Below the pieces are notes generated by a model, which saw only the letters and a program-made list of their open reading frames with translations, did no database searches and had not been told where the DNA came from. DNA of 64,000 nucleotides from Maricaulis sp. (GTDB lineage: Bacteria > Pseudomonadota > Alphaproteobacteria > Caulobacterales > Maricaulaceae), in NCBI RefSeq assembly GCF_030149425.1, contig NZ_JASBRQ010000044.1, positions 62,001-126,000 on the forward strand, written 5' to 3'. Shown piece after piece: positions 59,121-64,000 of this stretch. Each line of letters begins with the position of its first letter. Positions within the stretch are counted from its first letter, which is position 1. The position numbers were made by a program, and so were the translations under genes.

Positions 59121-62100
59121 TCAGCTCTCTTCTCGCTGGCGATGCATTGCCTTGTTCACCGCCTGCTGCCGCGCCACGATTTCACGCCCCTGGACATGCA
59201 CAAAATCAGCCCGCACCACATCCCAGTTCGCCAGCAATTGGTCCGCCTGGGCCGAGCCGGTTTGCGCCAGATGCTCGATGATCAAGGAGCGGCAAAGCGT
59301 ATCGGCATCGCGCTCCAGCGGGCTGACGACGACGGTCTCGCTATTGAGGCGCGCCGCCAGCCGGTCTTCCGGGTCATAGACAAAGACATCACCGCCGGTC
59401 ATGCCGGCAGCGAAATTGTCTCCGACCGATCCGATCAGAACGACCACGCCACCGGTCATATACTCGCAGCCATTGGCGCCGCAGCCTTCAACCACCGCCT
59501 GGGCGCCGGAATTGCGCACAGCGAAGCGTTGTCCGGCGCGGCCGGCCGCAAACAACCAGCCCGAGGTAGCGCCATAAAGACAGGTATTGCCGATGATGGC
59601 GTGGTGATGATTGTCCAGCGTCGAGCCGAGATAGGGACGCACGATCAGCTTGCCGCCCGACAATCCCTTGCCGACATAATCATTGGCATCGCCATCCAGC
59701 TCGATGCGCAGCCCCCGCGCCGAAAACGCCCCCAGGGACTGACCGGCGGAACCGCGCAGTCGAACCGTCAGGAAGTCCTCGCCCGGACCGCGGGCGCCGA
59801 AGCGCGAAACAAATTCCGATGAGGTCCGCGCGCCGATCGCCCGGTCAGTATTGCGGACATCATAGTCGAGCTGCATCTTCTCGCCGCGATCAAAGGCGGG
59901 GGCAGCATCGACGAGGATGCGGTCATCCAGGGTCGGTGCCACGGCATTTCGCTGCGTCCGGGTTGATCGCGCCGGCCGGTCTGCCGCGTCGGCGCGGGCC
60001 ATGATGGCGCTGAGGTCGAGATCATCCAGGGCCGAGGAGCCCCGGCTGACCTGGGTCAACAGGTCGGCCCGGCCAATCACATCCTCAAGCGAGGTCGCGC
60101 CGAGGCTGGCGAGAATGTCGCGCACATCCTGGGCCAAATAGGTCATCAGATTGACGACATGGTCCGGCGCCCCGCCAAAGCGGGCCCGCAAATCATTGTC
60201 CTGGGTGCACACACCGACGGGGCAGGTATTGGAATGGCACTGTCGAACCATGAGACAGCCCAGCGCCAAGAGTGCAGTCGTACCGACACCAAACTCCTCA
60301 GCCCCGATCATGGCGGCGATAACGATGTCCCGTCCGGTCCGGATACCCCCATCAGCCCGCAGGGTCACCCGCTCGCGCAGACCGTTGAGGGCCAGCATCT
60401 GGTGCGCTTCGGCCAGACCCAGTTCCAGCGGCCCGCCAGCGAACTTGATCGAGCTCAGGGCTGCCGCGCCCGTACCTCCGACCGAACCGGAGATATTGAT
60501 CACATCGGCCCGGGCCTTGGCGACGCCGGCGGCAACGGCACCCACGCCCGCGGCCGCCACCAGTTTCACACCGACCCGTGCCGTCGGATTGATCTGTTTC
60601 AGGTCATAGATGAGCTGAGCCAGGTCCTCGATAGAATAGATATCATGGTGTGGCGGCGGCGAGATCAGGCTGACACCCGGTGTCGACAGGCGCATGCGCG
60701 CGATGAACTCAGTGACCTTGAAACCGGGCAATTGCCCGCCTTCACCAGGCTTGGCGCCCTGCGCCACCTTGATCTCGATCTCGCGGCACTGATTGAGATA
60801 TTCCGCGGTCACGCCGAAGCGGCCGGACGCAATCTGCTTGACCGCCGAGTTCAGGTTTTCCCCGCTCGGCAGCGGCTTGTATCGCTTGGGATCCTCGCCG
60901 CCTTCACCGGAGACCGATTTCGCCCCGATCCTGTTCATGGCGATGTTCAGCGCCCCATGCGCCTCAGGCGACAACGCGCCAAGCGACATGCCCGGCGTGA
61001 CGAATCGGCGGCGAATACCATTGATCGATTCAACCGCATCGACGCTGACTGCCGAGCCCAACGGCCGCATCTGCATCAGATCACGCAAATGTACCGGCCC
61101 CTGCGCCTCAATAGCTTCGCGATAAGCCGTCCACGCGGTGGGTTCGTTTTCACGAACGGCCTTGTGCAAGGCATCAATGGCCTGTGCCGAGAGTGCATGC
61201 CGGTCACCACTACTGCGCTGGCGGAAGAAGCCACCGATCGGCAGGCGGGCGCGATCACCCTGCCAGGCGCCGCGATGCAGATTGACCAGCCGCCCCTCAA
61301 GACCGGACAGGCCCATGCCAGAGATCCGGCTGACCACGCCGGGCAGGTAAGTCTCGACCAGGGCGCGTGACAGGCCCAGCACTTCGAAATCGCAGCCGCC
61401 GCGGTAAGACGAGATGACCGAAATGCCCATCTTGGACATGATTTTCAAAAGCCCGGCATCAAAGGCCTGTTTGAGATGCAGCGCGCGGTTACGGGCCTCT
61501 GCCTCATCGCCCCTGGCTGGCGCTGTCACCGTGTCGAAAGCGAGATAGGGGTTGATCGTCGTCGCCCCCAGTCCGATCAGAACCGCCGCGTAATGGGGAT
61601 CAGCGCACTCGGATGAGCGCACATTGATCGAGCAGCGATTACGCAGCCCCTGCTCGGTGAGCCGGGCATGAACCGCGCCTGTGACCAGGATCATCGGCAG
61701 GGCGGCTTGGGTCTCGCTCTGCCTGTGATCGGTCAGAACAAGGTGCGCCGCACCATGCCGCACGGCTTCGACCGCCTGAGCGATGACGTGATCGATCGCC
61801 TCGGACAGGGTCCGGCCATCGCCAGTCGCCTTACCCGGCTCGAACAGGCAGTCGAGTTCGCGCACCTCGTCCTTGATGTGTTCGCGCCAGCGCTCGAAGG
61901 CCCCATTGGTCAGGACCGGGCTGTCCAGCACCAATACACTGGAGCGTTGCTGCGCCGGGCCGAGCAGGTTGCCCAGATTGCGAAAGCGGGTCTTCAGCCC
62001 CATCACGCGGCCTTCGCGCAGCGGATCAATCGGCGGATTGGTCACCTGCGAGAAATTCTGGCGGAAGAAATGCGAGAGCGGCCGGTAGGTGTCGGACAAG

Positions 62101-63650
62101 ACGGCCAGAGGAGTGTCATCCCCCATCGAACCGACCGCCTCTTTGCCGTCCTCCGCCATGACATCGAGAACCAGCTGGATGGTTTCAAAGCTGTAGCCGG
62201 AGGCGACCTGGCACCGCACACGGTCGGCCTCGGCGAACATTTCCGGTTCGGGTCCGGGCCCGACCACATCTTCTATGTCCTCAATCTCGCCGATCCAGCG
62301 GCGATAAGGCTGTTGCTCGCTGAGACGGTCGAGGATTTCCGCCTCGCGGTAAAACCGGCCTTCATGCAAATCCAGAGCGATCAGGCGGCCGGGCGTAATA
62401 GCGCCGCGCTCGACCACATCTTCCGGAGCGATGCGCGCCATACCGGCCTCTGACCCGGCAACCAGCATGCCATCGCGCGACCGCGCCCAGCGGGTCGGTC
62501 GCAAGCCATTTCGGTCGAGGCCGGCCACGATCCAGCGACCATCGAAAGCAGCGATGGCGGCCGGACCGTCCCAAGGCTCCATCACGGAATTGCAGTAGGC
62601 ATACATGTCCCGCCAGGCTGGCGGCATGACACCTTCACGCTTGGACCAGGCCTCGGGCACCAGCATCGTCTTGGCCATGGGCGCCGGTAGCCCGGTGCGC
62701 ACCAGGAATTCGAAGGTCTGATCCAGGGCCGCACTGTCGGACGCGCCGGGCTGGATCACAGGCAGAATATCAGCACCGTCTTGCGCCAGCACCGAATCCT
62801 CAACCAGCCGCTCGTGGCTCTTCATCCAGTTTGAATTGCCGCGCAGCGTGTTGATCTCGCCATTATGCGCCAGCATGCGGAAGGGCTGAGCCAGGCGCCA
62901 TTCCGGGAAGGTGTTGGTCGAATAGCGCTGGTGGAAAATGGCAAACGGCGAAACAAAGTCCGGATTGCGCAAATCCTTGTAAAAGGCGTCAATATCCTGG
63001 GCCCGGAACAGGCCCTTATAGATGACGTCGCGTGAAGACAGCGAGCAGACATAGAGCTCGCGAAGACCTTCCTCGCGCGCCCGCTGTTCGATGCGGCGGC
63101 GGACGACATAAAGCGTCCGCTCCACCGCTTCCGGGTCACGCCCGCCCGGCTCGCGGAACAGGATCTGCTCGATCTCCGGCAGGGTGGCACGGGCCTTGTC
63201 GCCGAGCACACTCGTATCCACCGGCGGCTGGCGCCAGCCATAGAAGGAAAAGCCTTCGCGCAGGATCTCTGCCTCGACAATCGCCCGAGAGCGTTCACGG
63301 GCACTGAAATCCGTGCGTGACATGAAGATCATGCCGACAATGACATCACCCTGCTCGGGCTCATGCCCGGTCCGGGCGACAGCGGATTTGAAAAAGTCCT
63401 GGGCCACGCCCACCCGCAGCCCGGCGCCGTCACCGGTCAGCCCGTCCGCGTCGACCGCGCCGCGATGCCAAACCGATTTGAGGGCATCGATTGCGGTTTC
63501 CACGATATCGCGGCGGGCCCGCCCCTCGATATCGGCGACGAGGCCGACTCCGCAGGCATCGCGGTCATCTTCGGGCCGGTACAGCCCGGCCTGCTCAAGC
63601 ACATCCCGGCGCGCCAGGTAGTCGGCGGGCGTCCCCGCATTGCGGCTCAT
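59121..63650 (-). CDS. gltB: Glutamate synthase (NADPH) large subunit
   Basis: A 1509-residue enzyme transferring the amide of glutamine to 2-oxoglutarate. The propeptide ends before the nucleophile Cys33 (ACGVGLVADIEG) of the class II amidotransferase domain. The central domain (SNECAD-type segment NVRSSECADPHYAAVLIGLGATTINPYL), the FMN synthase domain (PPPHHDIYSIEDLAQLIYDL, INISGSVGGTGAAALSS) and the 3Fe-4S cysteines (GCLMVRQCHSNTCPVG) follow, then the GXGXG domain (GDANDYVGKGLSGGKL). It overlaps gltD by ATGA, the typical gltD-gltB coupling in reverse order. Confidence 0.97.
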   Translation of the reverse strand: MSRNAGTPADYLARRDVLEQAGLYRPEDDRDACGVGLVADIEGRARRDIVETAIDALKSVWHRGAVDADGLTGDGAGLRVGVAQDFFKSAVARTGHEPEQGDVIVGMIFMSRTDFSARERSRAIVEAEILREGFSFYGWRQPPVDTSVLGDKARATLPEIEQILFREPGGRDPEAVERTLYVVRRRIEQRAREEGLRELYVCSLSSRDVIYKGLFRAQDIDAFYKDLRNPDFVSPFAIFHQRYSTNTFPEWRLAQPFRMLAHNGEINTLRGNSNWMKSHERLVEDSVLAQDGADILPVIQPGASDSAALDQTFEFLVRTGLPAPMAKTMLVPEAWSKREGVMPPAWRDMYAYCNSVMEPWDGPAAIAAFDGRWIVAGLDRNGLRPTRWARSRDGMLVAGSEAGMARIAPEDVVERGAITPGRLIALDLHEGRFYREAEILDRLSEQQPYRRWIGEIEDIEDVVGPGPEPEMFAEADRVRCQVASGYSFETIQLVLDVMAEDGKEAVGSMGDDTPLAVLSDTYRPLSHFFRQNFSQVTNPPIDPLREGRVMGLKTRFRNLGNLLGPAQQRSSVLVLDSPVLTNGAFERWREHIKDEVRELDCLFEPGKATGDGRTLSEAIDHVIAQAVEAVRHGAAHLVLTDHRQSETQAALPMILVTGAVHARLTEQGLRNRCSINVRSSECADPHYAAVLIGLGATTINPYLAFDTVTAPARGDEAEARNRALHLKQAFDAGLLKIMSKMGISVISSYRGGCDFEVLGLSRALVETYLPGVVSRISGMGLSGLEGRLVNLHRGAWQGDRARLPIGGFFRQRSSGDRHALSAQAIDALHKAVRENEPTAWTAYREAIEAQGPVHLRDLMQMRPLGSAVSVDAVESINGIRRRFVTPGMSLGALSPEAHGALNIAMNRIGAKSVSGEGGEDPKRYKPLPSGENLNSAVKQIASGRFGVTAEYLNQCREIEIKVAQGAKPGEGGQLPGFKVTEFIARMRLSTPGVSLISPPPHHDIYSIEDLAQLIYDLKQINPTARVGVKLVAAAGVGAVAAGVAKARADVINISGSVGGTGAAALSSIKFAGGPLELGLAEAHQMLALNGLRERVTLRADGGIRTGRDIVIAAMIGAEEFGVGTTALLALGCLMVRQCHSNTCPVGVCTQDNDLRARFGGAPDHVVNLMTYLAQDVRDILASLGATSLEDVIGRADLLTQVSRGSSALDDLDLSAIMARADAADRPARSTRTQRNAVAPTLDDRILVDAAPAFDRGEKMQLDYDVRNTDRAIGARTSSEFVSRFGARGPGEDFLTVRLRGSAGQSLGAFSARGLRIELDGDANDYVGKGLSGGKLIVRPYLGSTLDNHHHAIIGNTCLYGATSGWLFAAGRAGQRFAVRNSGAQAVVEGCGANGCEYMTGGVVVLIGSVGDNFAAGMTGGDVFVYDPEDRLAARLNSETVVVSPLERDADTLCRSLIIEHLAQTGSAQADQLLANWDVVRADFVHVQGREIVARQQAVNKAMHRQREES

Positions 63651-64000
63651 TCTGCCGCCCCCAGAACTTCAAGACGATTATCGAGGTAGGACTTGATGGC
63701 CTGCGCCGCATCCTGGCCGTCCTTCAACGCCCAGACCACAAGGGAGGCGCCGCGAACGATATCGCCGGCGGCAAAAACACCGTCCAGGCTCGTCATACGG
63801 GTCGCCCGGTCGATCTCGACCTCACCGGAGCGACGCACGCCGAGATCAATGGAGGGCAGATTGCCCGGCAGGTCCTCCGGAGTGAAACCCAGCGCGGATA
63901 TGACCATGTCGGCCTTGATCTCCCTGATGATTTCCGGACAGGGCTCAACAGCACGGCGGCCGCTCAGATCGGGAGCGCCGAGACGCATGCCCTGACCGCG
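63647..64000 (-). CDS. gltD: Glutamate synthase small subunit, C-terminal part (cut by window edge)
   Basis: The last 117 residues of the NADPH/FAD-binding small subunit; the frame is open to base 64000. It contains ADMVISALGFTPEDLPG, the second dinucleotide-linked motif region, and the FAD-binding block VFAAGDIVRGASLVVWALKDGQDAA. The small subunit feeds electrons from NADPH to GltB. It lies upstream of gltB with a four-base overlap, so the two are cotranscribed with gltD first. Confidence 0.93.
   Translation of the reverse strand, partial: RGQGMRLGAPDLSGRRAVEPCPEIIREIKADMVISALGFTPEDLPGNLPSIDLGVRRSGEVEIDRATRMTSLDGVFAAGDIVRGASLVVWALKDGQDAAQAIKSYLDNRLEVLGAAE

Overview
The window is gene-dense, GC-rich DNA with short intergenic gaps (largest about 290 bp). 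It encodes an aerobic Gram-negative heterotroph that uses the Entner-Doudoroff route and takes up glycans through TonB-dependent receptors. Gene content and order resemble Caulobacterales/Maricaulales alphaproteobacteria such as Maricaulis; this is inferred from protein families, not from a marker gene. No rRNA, tRNA, CRISPR, prophage or insertion sequence was seen.

Layout. 1-726: 3' part of S-formylglutathione hydrolase. 821-3993: a tight operon of two DUF1538 membrane proteins, a PII-like protein, a CBS-pair protein and a crotonase-fold protein. 3994-8826: a small GNAT protein, a Rieske/thiamine-diphosphate enzyme fusion and, divergent from it, a four-gene membrane operon containing a ferric-reductase-like/Rieske protein and a Cys/His-signature protein. 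This is the best candidate for an undescribed redox system. 8823-10984: a serine hydrolase and an aldo/keto reductase. 10981-16644: the Entner-Doudoroff operon zwf-pgl-edd-glk-eda, preceded by a perfect palindromic operator candidate.

16847-31965: a maltodextrin locus resembling the mal region of Caulobacter. It holds an exported alpha-amylase, a DUF427 protein, two MFS sugar transporters, a LacI regulator, two cytoplasmic GH13 alpha-glucosidases, a TonB-dependent receptor and a tryptophan-halogenase-like flavoprotein. TTTGCGCAAA-like sites recur upstream of these genes. Starch fragments would be trimmed outside, imported, hydrolysed to glucose, phosphorylated by Glk and fed to the Entner-Doudoroff operon next door. 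32008-36013: a CoA-transferase, an ABC1/UbiB-like kinase and cysS. 36010-44800: a beta-glucan (laminarin-type) locus of GH3, GPH transporter, GH16 lipoprotein and a TonB-dependent receptor carrying an EF-hand loop, with its own LacI regulator.

45041-55071: an acetate module of DUF4212/sodium-solute symporter, CrbS-like sensor, CrbR-like regulator, DcaP-like porin and acetyl-CoA synthetase. A 14-base sequence is shared by the symporter and porin-acs leaders. 55143-58959: a cytochrome P450, a frameshifted iron-containing alcohol dehydrogenase and a saccharopine-dehydrogenase-like oxidoreductase. 59121-64000: gltB and the 3' part of gltD.
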